This document shows, one piece after another, positions 1 through 10,600 of a stretch of DNA of 64,000 nucleotides. How positions within the stretch are numbered: the stretch's first letter is position 1; each line of letters opens with the position of its first letter. Source of the DNA: Shinisaurus crocodilurus (taxonomy: Eukaryota; Chordata; Lepidosauria; Squamata; Shinisauridae); the NCBI GenBank assembly GCA_021292165.1, contig CM037885.1:7187042-7251041 (forward strand). Direction: 5' to 3'. The notes beneath the pieces are model-generated. The model ran no database searches, was not told the DNA's origin, and saw nothing but the letters and a program-made list of their open reading frames with translations. The position numbers and the translations under genes are program-made.

Positions 1-172
1 CGGCACCCGGGTCTGGGGCAGTGACCCACAAATGGCCGCCAGCCACGTGGGTAAGTTTCTGGTTGCGACAAACACCGAGCCAAGCTTCTCCAGCGTGACA
101 CGAGTGGTTGGCGTCTATGAAACCGATAAGCAGGAACTCTATGGCCAGATACCTCTGCAGGCTTTCCCCGTG
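1..172 (+). CDS. Open frame with two donor-like sites; possible end of TGFB1 exon 1
   Basis: One frame is open from base 2 to beyond 172. A strong donor-like sequence (TGG|GTAAGT) starts at base 51 and another (GTG|GTAAGA) at 173. In the open frame the base-51 donor leaves one base of a split codon (phase 1), which is what the next recognised TGFB1 exon at 7523 needs. The 16 complete codons before it do not resemble the conserved YYAKE region that ends exon 1 in other TGF-betas. Farther on, the translation SVTRVVGVYET vaguely recalls the mammalian EVTRVLMVET segment, but no phase-1 donor follows it. A chance open frame, the end of a fast-evolving exon 1, or an exon of another gene all remain possible. 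Confidence 0.25.
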
Positions 173-1040
173 GTAAGAAGGTCCCCCTTTCTTGGTTGCG
201 TCACTCAGCTGGTGTGTCGTCGTCGTCGTCCCCCCGCCCCCGGCCTCGAGCAGCAGGGTTGACACACACAGAGGAATTTCGGCAAGCGGAGCTTTCCCAG
301 GCCTGGAGATGCAGCAAAGGGGGAAAGAGACTCTTTCACCTGCTCAATTTCTGCCCGTTAAAGGCAGGGGGGGGGCAGTTCTTTTTTTTAAAGACAGTCT
401 ATGGGGTAGTTGCTCAGCTGACCCCAAAATTGCTGGGCCTGCGGTCTGTTTGGAGTCCACTCCCGGTCCACTTTGGAGTCCGCTTCAGTGCACTGGCTTC
501 CTCTCTGTGGGACTCCTTGCTTGTTGATGTCGGCCAGGCAGCAAAATGCTGTTGTAAACCACCCAGAGAACTTCAGCTATGGGGCGGTATAGAAAAAACA
601 TAAATCAGAATAATAAAATACAATAATGTTATTTTGTTTTTGGCGCCCACTGGAGGTATTTTTATTTAAACAAGCCACCCGCTGATTGACCAGCCACACT
701 TGCAGTGGCATAATCTGATTTTAAATACTTTGTTTCTGTATTTTTATTCTTTTTTCTTTTCTTTTATTGTCCACCACTCGGGAATCTAGTTAGATATAGA
801 GCGGTATATAAATCCTTTTAAAAATCCTTAAATAAAATGCTCCTGTACCCTCCTCTTGCACCCCTTAAAATCAGCTAACCAGGGTTAAAGCAGGATCAAA
901 CTACCGTACCCCCGTGCTCAAATTATATTGGAGGCACAGGCAGCTTGCTGACCTTCCGTCTCCTTCCCTTCTCTCTTTAAAAAGGCTACTGGGATTCTAC
1001 CACCTCGGGGACATGCAAAAGTGTGAGACACCCTATTTAC
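173..1040. repeat. Intron 1 or upstream DNA with LINE 3'-tail fragments
   Basis: No gene is seen. Two stretches, about 500-620 and 740-830, resemble LINE 3' ends: a 'viaduct' of GTAAACC.CCC.GAGA.CTTC.GCTATGGGGCGGTATAGAAA type, then an A/T-rich tail. These tails recur in squamate L2/CR1-like repeats. The rest is unassigned. Confidence 0.4.
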
Positions 1041-1048
1041 AGGAGTAG

Positions 1049-1437
1049 TTACTTTTGACAGCTGTCAAAAGTAAAGCTCCATTTTTAAAGTGGAGTTTAG
1101 AAAGGGTTAAAAAAAAAATCCAGGAAAGTATTCAGATATATATATATATATATAGTCTATATACCGGTACCTGTATAGCTTCCTGGCAAAAAAATTTTTT
1201 TTAACCCTTTCTAAATCCCACTTTAAAACCAGAGCTTTACTTTGGTAGAATCTCAGGAACAAGTGCAAAAGTGAGGGCAGCCTGAGGACACATGAATCCA
1301 AAAAAGCCACACACACAAGGATCTTGTGGCAAAGGGCTGAATGAGCCGCTACCCCACTTTTGCGAGCTAAGTTCACTCGTGCCTTTGGTTACATTTGACA
1401 GCTCGCCTTTTGACAGCTGTCAAAAGGAACCAAAGGG
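1049..1437. repeat. Foldback segment bounded by two TGACAGCTGTCA palindromes
   Basis: A perfect 26-bp palindrome centred on TGACAGCTGTCA lies at 1049-1074, and a perfect 22-bp palindrome with the same core at 1406-1427. The second is nested in CCTTTGGTT/AACCAAAGG arms (1382-1436). Between them, about 1070-1132 and 1176-1240 form long inverted arms (AGTAAAGCT...AAAGTGGAGTTTAGAAAGGG against its complement) around a TA-rich loop at 1135-1165. The layout looks like a foldback DNA element, but no TSD is clear. The 12-bp core equals the published dimer motif of TGIF/PKNOX/MEIS TALE homeodomain proteins. Confidence 0.5.
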
Positions 1438-2170
1438 GAAAATAAACTTACCTGCAGCCTCTGTGGGGCAATGCCCAGGGTGGGTAACTGCTGGACTTTG
1501 CCAACAAGCACCCCTCTGCATATTGCCCACCCGAGGCTCCCCATTCCCGCACCTGCACAGCTCCAGACATCCGCAGTTGTGCAAGTGTGGGTAAAAATTA
1601 AAAAAATAGTATTTAATTTAAAAAATATTTGTGAAAATTAGGGGGGTGTAAAAAATGTTTGGCAACCACAGGCAGCCCCCCCCCCCAAGGTGCTGCTGGG
1701 GCAATATTTTATTTCTGTCCATAGCTATCAAAATGGGGATTGCGATCTCCAGGGCGAAAAAAAAAGGGTAAAGTGGAAAAAAACTGCGGCAAACCCCAAA
1801 CAGCTTGCAATTGTGGCAGGGAGGGGGGGAAGCCAGTGCCACTTGGGCACTTTTGGGGTGGCTGGCACTGGCGGGTGCCAGGGCACACTTGGCAAGAGTA
1901 GCAATGGATTTTTGCTGCTTTTCCAAGTGAGTCGGTAGCTGATTCCTTGTCAGTCTCCCAGGTTCAGACAACACAGCAACCCATCATGGGTATGACAACC
2001 CCTAGAACAAGCTACGGGTTGTCAGGGTGGCTGGTTGCCCTCAAACAAGCCACTGTGTGGGAATCGGTCTGGGTTCGGACGACATGACAAACCATCATGG
2101 GTAGCACCCCACTGTCAGTGCACTTGCTGGTTTATATAGGGCAGAGGGTGGGAAGGCCATCCTGCGGAAA
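1438..2170. repeat. Intron 1 segment with a degraded family F foldback
   Basis: No gene is seen. About 1955-2110 contains GGTTCAGACAACACAGCAACC and GGGTTCGGACGACATGACAAACC-type pieces, matching the ends of foldback family F seen better at 23941-24240. The remainder is homopolymer-rich and unassigned. Confidence 0.4.
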
Positions 2171-2647
2171 CCCTATTTAGAGTTTTATCGTTTATCCCAT
2201 TTTACAGCTGAGGGAAACTGAGGCTGACAGTTAGACACCATGATCTGCTCCCAGCAGAGAGAACCTAATCACCCTCTTATGTCTGGGGATGTAACACTGG
2301 AAAGTCCCAAAATAGCTTGGGAATTTCCTTGGGCTGTTAAGCAGGGCCTGTTTAATGGAGACACCTTTATCTGTCTTTTCAGCTGTAAAACATAAATCCT
2401 CATTTTGCAAGATGTTGCGGTCTCCCCACACAAGTCATGTGGCCACACCAAAACTGAAAAGAAGGGAAGTGGAGGTTGGGAGGCAAGAGTCCTGACTTCT
2501 CTTCTTAGTACTGATAGGGAAACAGTGCCCAGTTGCATGCGGGGGTTTGTTGGTGAGAGGTGACTAGGGCAGCCAACTGTTTTTTTCCTGGTACGCTTCT
2601 GTTACCAGTTACATGACAGGCAAGAATTCAACAGGTGAGGATGTTTA

Positions 2648-2650
<3 letters not shown>

Positions 2651-2683
<33 letters not shown>
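2651..2683. repeat. (GT)n microsatellite
   Basis: About 16 uninterrupted GT dinucleotides lie here. Flanking DNA (2560-2630 and 2850-3020) shows fragments of a repeat also seen near 5520, 33820 and 61040 (GCCAAC.TTTTT..CCAGCCCCTGCTC). Confidence 0.85.
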
Positions 2684-2684
<1 letters not shown>

Positions 2685-3126
2685 TTTTGCAGCATGCAGA
2701 TGCAGCAATGGGAAAAGCTTCACTGCTGGATTTCTGGTGGTCACAAAACTTTTAAGGGCAGGAAAAGATTGGCAGCCTTAGAGATGGAGACCGCCTGGGT
2801 TTCATTCCAGGTTCTTCGAATTGTGTCTATATATCTGTAAAGAACCAGGGCTGATTTTTATTTCCAGCGCTGTGGCAGTGCCAACAAAACTTTTTACCGG
2901 CTCCTGCTCTTGTACCTATAGCAGGTAGTAATGTTTCACCTACTGATTTCTGCAGATCATGTTGCTGTTAGAGGCAGAGGAGCAGGCTAGTTCAATATTT
3001 TCTCATCAGTTGGCAACCGGAGAGCTCTGGGTCAAAAGGCAGCAGAGAAATGTAATGGATACAAGGTTGAGATAGAAGCCAAAAAGAGTGTGATCTTTAT
3101 TATTTTTGTCCCTGTTCCTCTGCCTT

Positions 3127-3214
3127 TTAATAATAACAATAACAACAACAACAATAATACTGTAATAACAACAACAATTATTATTATTATTATCATCATC
3201 ATCATCATCATCAT
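3127..3214. repeat. Compound (AAC/AAT)-(TTA)-(TCA) microsatellite
   Basis: AAC/AAT trinucleotides run into ATT repeats and then eight or so ATC repeats. The long Asn, Ile and Asp runs translated from it are not proteins. Confidence 0.85.
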
Positions 3215-3574
3215 CTTGTATAACACTCTTCATCCTGAAGGCCCCCAAAGCAGTGAAAGCAGAGCATCACTGATTAACATAGGATCTGATAAAACAGAAT
3301 AAGGCAAGTGAAACATTTCCTCCCTACTTAAAGTTCCAGGCCAGAAAAAAAAAAAAAATCTAAGCATGCTAAATTTCTCCTTACCAGGCTACTTAAAGAC
3401 CCAGAAGTAGGGACAGATGAAAAGGGTGTCAACTTTGGAATCAGGAGAGACTGTGGACCAGCACTGCGAGGGAAAGTTTTCCAAAAAAAAGCTTTAGAAA
3501 GACAAGAATTTGTGCTTGTCATGCAGCTATCAAATTTCTCTCTCTCCTTCCTCTGGCTCACTTACTGCCATATA

Positions 3575-3823
3575 CAGTAATACCTTGGATTGCAAGTGAC
3601 TTGGTTTGAGAGCGTTTTGCAAGACAAGCAAATTTTTAAATATTTATTTTTAAAAATTGACTTGATATACAAGCGACGTCTTGCACTACAAGTACTGTAG
3701 TACGGCTTAATTAAAAATCTCTGTACAAATTGTTTCTGGGGGGATTTCGTTTTGATATAGGAGTGTTTTGGATTACAAGCACGTTTCCGGAACGAATTAT
3801 GCTCTCAGTCCACGGCATGACTG
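3575..3823. mobile_element. Tigger/pogo-like MITE, diverged
   Basis: The left end CAGTAATACCTTGGATTG is preceded by TA. The right end, about 3811-3823 (CACGGCATGACTG|TA), is a decayed inverse of it. The interior shares GAGCGTTTTGCAAGACAAGC and TTTTGGATTACAAGCACG with the better copy at 54870-55127. Terminal CAGTNNNNCCTYGG with a TA duplication is typical of Tigger-like elements. No transposase frame is present. Confidence 0.65.
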
Positions 3824-4151
3824 TACTCCTAATTTGCCTAACATGAAATGGGAATATCTTGTTTTCCTGTGTCAAACATGGGACTGCACAGAATTTAAGA
3901 GGAAGATTTCCCTTAACGTTGGTTGTGGCCTTTGCGAGAGGGGAATTCGCAGGGCAGCTGATTTGCCTGTGTATGTGTGGGACGAGATGGAATGAGGAAC
4001 CAGAGTCAAAGCCCCCTTTGATCCCACAAGGAAGAGAAACTTAAAAATAGACTCTTCCTGTAGCATAAATAGACACCGTGACAGCGTCGTACGGTTGAAG
4101 AGATGGTTCTTTCGTTCTGGGGTGTGTCGCTGGCCGGCGGCCCGCACCAGC
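3824..4151. other. Intron 1 segment, nothing recognised
   Basis: I see no exon, RNA gene or familiar repeat here. Confidence 0.4.
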
Positions 4152-4310
4152 TAGCGTGGCATAGTGGTTAAGACTGCTAGAATCGAACCAGAGAGTCCTG
4201 GGTGCAAATCCTTGTTCAGCAAGGGAAGTCACTGACTGGTGAAGTCATTCTCTTTCTGTCTAACCCACCTCGCTGGGTTGCTATGAGGAGGAAAGACGTG
4301 GGATGGCCCT
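4152..4310 (+). repeat. Sauria-type tRNA SINE, old copy
   Basis: The head CTAGCGTGGCATAGTGGTTAAGA retains tRNA box A-like sequence. A GTGCAAATCC box B-like sequence follows, then CACCTCGCTGGGTTGCTATGAGGA, the decayed form of the body CACAGGGTTGTTGTGAGGA. Confidence 0.55.
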
Positions 4311-4313
4311 ACT

Positions 4314-4412
4314 GCAGCCTTCCCCAGCTTGACTGGCCTGGGGGGGGATGATGGGAGTTGTAGTCCAACACACCCGGAGGGCACCAGGTTGTGGAAGGCT
4401 CGCCTACTGTAT
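4314..4412. mobile_element. Family C foldback MITE, partial
   Basis: GCCTTCCCCAGCTTGAC on the left pairs loosely with GGCACCAGGTTGTGGAAGGC on the right. The right arm GGGATGATGGGAGTTGTAGTCC is the conserved family C core. The left core arm is lost. Confidence 0.6.
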
Positions 4413-5131
4413 GCAGTTTCATTTGCTAGAGGAGAGTAGGGCAAAGGGGCAGGACCAGTGGTTGAATTTATTATTTTGTATGTTTGCTTATTTAAAATAT
4501 TTCTGGATCACCTTTCTGGGCGGGAGCCCCCCCCACCCCCAGTTATGGGGGAAAGGGTAGGGAGGCTCTCGGTGAAATTCGCCAACGTGACCCACTGACG
4601 GGTCCCCTAATAATTTTAACCAATCGATGGCTCTTCCATAGCTGTCTGGAACCAGTCGCCAAAGCAGCCGTCCTGCCCCCTGTGACCTGGACACTATGCA
4701 GGCCCCTGTGCGCCCTCCTCCCGCCGCCTTTGAACTTTGGAAAGGCAGCCCCGTGCACGCTGCCTTGGGCTGAAGCCCCGCTGAACTCAGCGGGGCTTGC
4801 CTCTGAGTAAACACGCAGAGGATCGGGCCCCACCGTACAGGCAGGCAGGCAGGCAGGCAGCGAGATGTCAGTGTTACAGCCTGGAGTGGCCGCCTTCACT
4901 TCCCTCAATCCCAGGATCTGTAAAAGGTGGATAAGAGTAACGGAGAGCATGATGCTGAGAACGTTGACGAGGTTGCATTTGACACCGAAAAATGCAGCTC
5001 TCCATTCCTGGGCCTGGGGGTGGGGGGTGGAAGGAAAGGGCGGTGATGGGAGTAGGGGGTTATAAATGTGAAACGTATCTGGACTCAGGTTCCTGATGCT
5101 CCCAGGTGCCACTTGGCTTTTGCTTCCATTA
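4413..5131. repeat. Intron 1 segment with family J fragment and (GGCA)n
   Basis: About 4745-4832 resembles family J (CCCCGCTGAACTCAGCGGGGCTTGC.TCTGAGTAAAC, the common squamate 'TTACTCAGAAGTAAGTCCCACTGA' repeat). A (GGCA)n tract lies at 4842-4861. The rest is unassigned. Confidence 0.45.
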
Positions 5132-5266
5132 AGGCACAATCCTATGCATGCTTAGACAGAGAAAAAGCCCTACATTTCCCAGCATTCCCCAGCCAGCGCT
5201 GCTGGCTGGGGAATGCTGGGAAATGTCGGGCTTTTTCTCTGTCTAAGCAAGCATAGGATTGTGCCT
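5132..5266. mobile_element. Family B foldback MITE
   Basis: This is a near-perfect palindrome. Ends AGGCACAATCCTATGCATG and its inverse are flanked by TTA on both sides (5129-5131 and 5267-5269). Inside come TTAGACAGAGAAAAAGCC, then a CTACATTTCCCAGCATTCCCCAGCCAGC-type arm. A 3-bp TWA duplication suggests a PIF/Harbinger-like mover; that superfamily call is inference. There is no coding sequence. Confidence 0.8.
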
Positions 5267-5519
5267 TTATTGATTTTGGCTTCAGCATCCAGCTTCTTCC
5301 CCTGAGAGCCACCAGCATAAACCTGGGAAGCATCCAAGCGCTCCAAGCTGGCAGAGCTGCAAAAATGCCCGCCTTTCGGATTACCAATCACTATTAATTG
5401 ACTTAGCGCATATTTCCGAAATGCTGTCTTGCTGCTGGCAGCCGCTACAGAACACCCAAGTTAGGGCTTGGCGGCATAGCCACAGGGCGGAGAAGACGAC
5501 AGGGATGCCAAGTTCTTCC

Positions 5520-5705
5520 TTTTTTAACCAGCCCCTGCTCCTGTGCCTTTTAGCAGCAGCTTGATTTGCAGGTCTTGGCAGGCGCGGGCACTTCTCTCCA
5601 TGCCGTGAAAAGCTTTCACCTGCTGATTTTCTGCCCATCAAGTGACATTAAGGACACAGCAGCAGGACAGGACAGAGTTGTTGTTTTTGGGGTCAGTTGG
5701 CAACC
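5520..5705. repeat. Interspersed repeat, unclassified
   Basis: TTTTTTAACCAGCCCCTGCT, CCTTTTAGCAGCAGCTTG and CACCTGCTGATTTCTGCCC recur, diverged, near 2850-3020, 33820-33970 and 61040-61200. I cannot assign a class. Confidence 0.5.
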
Positions 5706-5717
5706 TCACTGGAAGAG

Positions 5718-5788
5718 GTAGCTACGCTGGCTGGGGCATGCTGGGAGTTGTAGGCCAAAAACATCTGGGGACCCAAGGTTGGAGAACA
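5718..5788. mobile_element. Family A MITE, right half only
   Basis: The sequence runs from the loop GCTACGCTGGCTGG through the SBS-like arm GCATGCTGGGAGTTGTAGG to the end GGTTGGAGAACA. The left half and TSD are absent. Confidence 0.7.
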
Positions 5789-5794
5789 GCTGCT

Positions 5795-6312
5795 CCAGTC
5801 CATCATTCTGCTCTCACTGTGGCCAACCAGCTTCGTGTGGACCTGCATGCAGGACATGAACACCCTTCCGCTCGTGTTCCCCGTATTCAGAGCCTCTGAT
5901 CCTGGTGATGGCATACAGCCATTGTGGCTAGTAGCCATGAATAATAACCTTACCCTCCATTAATTTGTCTGATCTCCTTTGAAAGCTCTCCAAGTTGGCC
6001 ATCTCTACATCCTGTGGAAGCAAATTCCCCGTTTTAACTATGTAAAAAACGGCTTCGTTTAATCTCTCCTGAATCTCTCCCCATCATTCAGCTTCATTGG
6101 ATGACCCTGCTGGGTTCTAGTATTATGAAAGAGGGAGAAAGAGTGATCTCTTCCACTTCCTCCACCCCGTGCATAATTTTATACACCCTAATCATGTTGT
6201 TGTCCCCTCAATTAAATTAAATAGCCCCGATATTATAGCCCTTTGATGTAGGGGAGTTGCTTCAGTCCCCTGGTGATTTTGGTTACCTTTTTCTGCACCT
6301 GAGGTGAGAAAG
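5795..6312 (-). mobile_element. CR1-family LINE 3' fragment (antisense)
   Basis: The sequence is the complement of the CR1-type region at 21300-22000. It includes pieces equivalent to 'CCACAGGATGTAGAGATGGCC' and 'TTGGAGAGCTTTCAAAGGAG', and a translated end related to the C-terminal CR1 peptide. It is 5'-truncated and decayed, and lies in intron 1 or upstream of TGFB1. Confidence 0.6.
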
Positions 6313-7007
6313 AAATGAGGGGTGTATCACTTCAGATTGTCAGGGTGTGTGTGCACTTCAGATTGTCAGTGTGTGTGTGTGTGTGTGTTTGGGGGGGTCA
6401 TTTTTAATTGCTCCCCTTCTTTGAAAAAAAATTCCTTCAAGTAGACAGCTAGCACAACTAGTGGGACCGTTTTTCTCTGATGTGCTAGCTCTTCTTCTTT
6501 TCTTGCAGGAAGTTTTTCTGTTTAGTGCGGGAGCATTCAAAACTGCCTTTCCTCAGATGCAAATGTCAAAAGCAGTGTTTTTGAAAAACCCTACGCAACA
6601 CTAAACAGGGTTGTACCGAAGGTAGATCTCTGGGTGATTTGCAGTAGATCGGCAAGGAATTCTGGGTCCTGGTTATTGAGCAGTAGCAGCAACAAAATGA
6701 TGCCCCCACCCCAACCCTGCGGCCATAAATTATCCTGCTGAAGTCTAGAAAGCAGAAGTAGTTTTGTGTGTGTGGAAGGACTATGAGCTCAGTTCGGTTC
6801 TGCTACTCAAAAACAAATTATTGGGTGCAGAATTGTTTAAGTCTAAGTGTATGTCTTTTCCACCAGGCTCCAGTTGGTGGATGTTGGGACACTAGTGAGA
6901 AAACAAAGTAGATCTTCCAAGGCAGAAATCTTCTCACCACTGCCCTAAAACGCAACACGGAAGAAAGTCCACTTAATTATAAAAAAAACCTATTTCCACA
7001 GAAACGC
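6313..7007. repeat. Intron 1 segment with short (GT)n
   Basis: A (GT)n tract lies at 6369-6388. Otherwise nothing is recognised before the family J fragment. Confidence 0.4.
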
Positions 7008-7165
7008 GCATGCAGCATGATCCTAGGCATGTTTACTCTGAAGCAAGTTCCACTGAATTCAGGGGAACTTGCAAGTTGCAGTCCACTCCTGTGCATGTTT
7101 ACACAGAAGTAGATCCTGTTGTCTTCAGTGGGACTTCCTTCCTGGTGTGTTTAGGATTGCAGAAT
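7008..7165. repeat. Family J repeat, two overlapping fragments
   Basis: GATCCTAGGCATGTTTACTC...CCACTGAATTCAGG is followed by TGTGCATGTTTACACAGAAG...CTTCAGTGGGACTT...TAGGATTGCAG. This is the widespread squamate repeat with CAATCCTATGCATGTTTACT ends. Those ends are also the outer ends of family B here. Confidence 0.6.
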
Positions 7166-7522
7166 CTAGCAGCCTAGGGGTCCTCTGTAGCTCACCAGTA
7201 GCCTGGAGTTTTGTTTGCTGCACCTGTTGTACATTTCTGATGTTAAGTGTTTTGCCGCTGAACTCTTGCAAAGGGCTTAAATTACTTTGCAGAGGAGCAG
7301 AGGTTTTGTCAGGTGCTCTTGCAAAGCATACACACACACAATTTTATGAGTTGCCTTTCGGCAATTAAAACGTACAACTAAAACGTAAAGCAATTTAACA
7401 CTTATCTTGTCCAGACATCCTCAAAAAGCAAATAAATAATCTATTCATGTGTGAAATGGAACCAGCACAAAGAAAAAAACAAGCTACTAAGATTCCTCCG
7501 TGCTTTCTATCTCTCCGTACAG

Positions 7523-7677
7523 ACAGCTACAGCAATTACAAAAGGAGCGACTACAGTGTCTTCTTTGGCTTCAACGTACTGGAGATCCAGCGTGCTCTCC
7601 ATGACCCGAACCTGCTGTACCGGGCTGAGCTGAGGATGCGAGCCTCTGGCCAGGAGCAGCGGGTGGAGCTTTACCAG
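7523..7677 (+). CDS. TGFB1: TGFB1 exon 2 (LAP arm domain)
   Basis: The acceptor CTCTCCGTACAG ends at 7522 and the donor CAG|GTGCAG follows 7677. The exon is 155 bases, entered in phase 1 and left in phase 0. It reads [18 protein letters not shown]..., followed by LLYRAELRM and [14 protein letters not shown] and VELYQ are hallmarks of the TGF-beta propeptide; the mammalian equivalents are LSRAELR and HVELYQ. The start is chosen because a phase-1 entry matches the known TGFB1 gene structure. AG acceptors at 7526 and 7532 would give the wrong phase. Confidence 0.9.
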
Positions 7678-10600
7678 GTGCAGTGGGAGGGCCCAAATGC
7701 TTTTGGGGAATCAAGCATGCCTAGAAGTTACTGGAAACCCTCCAATCTAATCCCATACGGGTTAGAAAGGTTTATGATCATTAATTACCGAGAGTGGGGG
7801 GGGGAAGCACCAGGGATGGGGACTCGGACTCGAAGACTCGACTCATGAGTCGGACTGAGTCCCCCCTCTGACTCGACTCGGACTCGAGTCCCAATATTTT
7901 TAATGGGACTCGAGACTCGACTCGGGACTCGAGACCAAGGACTCTTCAACATCCCTGGGCTGTGCCAGAAGGAGTGGAGAGGAGCGTGATTGACGGCGAA
8001 GAGCGCATGGAAGCGAGGTGCGCCGCTGCTCGGCCACTATGGACGGCTACCAGGAGTGCAGCCCCAACAGTGTGTCAAGATTTATTTTGATTGATGTGTT
8101 GCGTACTTGGGAGAGGCAGAAGAAGGACCTGAGATTACTCTGTGTGGCTGCTCTGAGTGTGTTTCTGGTTCCAGCAAGTTCATCACCAGTGGAGCGGGTG
8201 TTCAGTGAGGGTGGAATTGTGATGTGATCCCACCGTTCCAGAATGGGGGGGGGGGGGCAAACATTTAGAAAAAATCATGTTCCTCAAATGCAACATGGAT
8301 AAGTTTTAGGAAGTACAGCAAGTTTATTTTTTAAAATCAGTTTCCTAAAATGCAACCTTTCAGACATTTTGGGTTTGGCTGCCTCTGCCTGCCTGTCTGG
8401 GGTTCCCAGCCTCCTCTGCCTACCTGGTCTCTTCTTGACCAGTTCAACAGTTGAATTGTCCAAGACAAAGACCTCTGCCTGCCTGCTTTGGGGTTCCCTG
8501 CCTCCTCTGCCTGCCTGGTTATTTTGGGTTTGTCTGCCTGGTCTGTTCTTGCCAAAATCAGTTGCAGAGTTTTGAAATAAAAAGGCACACTTGTGCCTAG
8601 AATTTATTTAAACCACACATCTGAAGTAGCCTTATTTTGTTGGGGAAAACCCCCATTGATTTTAATAGGGACTCGTGGAGTCAGCTTTGGGAGTGACTCG
8701 TGACTCGTGAGTCACCATTTTGGACCAAGGACTCGAACTCGGACTCGGACTCGAGACTCGGGTCCAAAGACTCGTGACTCGACTCGTGACTCGAGACCAA
8801 GGACTCTTCAACATCCCTGGGAAGCACTCTGCATATGCTCAAAGCACCTGCTTCTTTCAATCCAGGGCTGATGTCTGAGATGGAGGACAAGATCTGCAGA
8901 TTGTTTCTAATGAGCCTCGGTTCAAATTCAGCCCCAGAAGAGAGTCTGTACAGTGGTGTTTTCATTCCAGATCTGAGGGGAGGGAATGAAAAAAAAAAAG
9001 AAAAAAAAAGAATCTGATTTCGGAATCAGGGTCTCCAATTCCAATTTTTTGAATGAAATCTAATTCTGTGCATGGTGTAAATTGTGCAAAATGGAGACAC
9101 ATTTATGCAAATTATATTCATTTACACCAATGTTTGCCTGCATTAGTCTGAAGTAGGGATAGAGACGAATCTATCCATTTTAGTTTCCCATTTTCCCAAT
9201 CTTAAGTTTGTTCCTGCCCCATTTCTGCATCAGTTTGCAACTCTAAAAAAACAAAGTCCGCATGAAAATCTGTATATGGATTTTTCTTGACATATGCAAT
9301 TTTGTACACAACTTTGCCTAATCGATGCCTTTTTACAAGCAGCTTTTCTTAATGCCATGCTGTTTTGTACCTTCCCCTCCCCCAATATACACAATTTTTT
9401 GTGTACACTTTCTCCTGATATGTGCATCTTTTAATGCATTTTTTGTTTGAAATGTTTTTTCCCCACCAGAGAAAATTGCTAAATTCTGAGAAGCACAAAT
9501 ATTGAAGGATAGCTGTGTTCTGGTTCGCCTATTGATTGAGGAAGTGCGAATTTGCTAAGTTCTTATCTAAATGCAAACCAGACAAAGTTCTACCCCATCA
9601 TCTCTATAGCGCTCCTGTGTCTCTGGGTGCAAAATTCAAAGTGCTGTGGGCGGCGGGGTGGGGTGGGCGGCGTGCTATCTGTAGGGGGCGAACTTGAGGT
9701 CAGGAAGGAGGGATAGAACTTCAGGACGTAGAATTTCTGCCTCCTCATTCCTGGAGTCATTCTGTGGGTATTGCCTGTGTTTTCCAGTTCAGTCCTGAGA
9801 ACTAGAAACATGTTGCTGATCTTTAAATGTAAAGCTGAAAATATCAGGTGTGAAGTACTGCAGCAGTTCATTCCGTCTGGAATTGCACATGATGAACAAC
9901 TGTGGGTTTATATAAGACAGTGTTCTCCAACCGTGGGTTCCCAGATGTTTTTGGCCTACAACTCCCAGCATGCCCCAGCCAGCTACGCTGGCTGGGGCAT
10001 GCTGGGAGTTGTAGGCCAAAAACATCTGGGGACCCACGGTTGGAGAACACTGATATAAGATCTGGAGGTGGCTCGATCTCCTTTCACATATCCCTTTTTG
10101 TTCTTCTCCATCTCTTCAGCTACAGCAACACTCTATCAACACCTCCAGCTGGTACTACCTGGACGGGCGCATGGTCAAGTTGAAGGGTGAGAAGGAGTGG
10201 CTTTCATTCGACGTCACCGCCGTCCTCCGGGTGTGGCTGGCAGGTAATGGTAAGTGAGGGAGCAGATGAACATGTGAGCATGGGGGGAGAAGTCCTGTAT
10301 ATTCCACGCCCACTAGAGAGAGGCTGTTCCCGGGGACTTTGGTACACTGTGCTCGAACGACACAAACAAAAACCCCAACCACTCTCAATTCTGCATCACA
10401 CTGTTAACCAACTTCTGAACAAAGTGTGCAAGTTATTGAAATCTGTGTCTGTTTCGCAAAGGAGTCGTGTGGAGGGGCGGTCATCGTAGGCTCAAGCAGG
10501 TTTTCTGAGTGCGCAATCCTGAGAAGGGAACGGTGCCAGATGGGTTAGATGCGCACGGAGGAATGGCACGGGGACTGAGAGAGTGACCTGTGTAAGATTT

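Larger units (their letters stand above)
7678..10119 (+). other. TGFB1: TGFB1 intron 2
   Basis: The 2.4-kb intron has GTGCAG at its 5' end and CTCTTCAG at its 3' end. It contains the 1-kb GACTCG-type hAT, an A/T-rich old repeat and a family A MITE about 70 bases upstream of exon 3. Confidence 0.85.

Noticed and set aside
90..130. SVTRVVGVYET resembling the end of mammalian TGFB1 exon 1 (EVTRVLMVET)
   Set aside because: Only a few residues match, the upstream YYAKE motif is absent, and no phase-1 donor follows at the right place.
3006..3302. Frames with long Asn, Ile and Asp runs
   Set aside because: They are translations of a compound trinucleotide microsatellite.
10243..10245. Alternative TGFB1 exon 3 donor at 10244 (CAG|GTAATG)
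   Set aside because: It would leave the wrong phase for exon 4; the GTAAGT at 10250 fits both phase and consensus.
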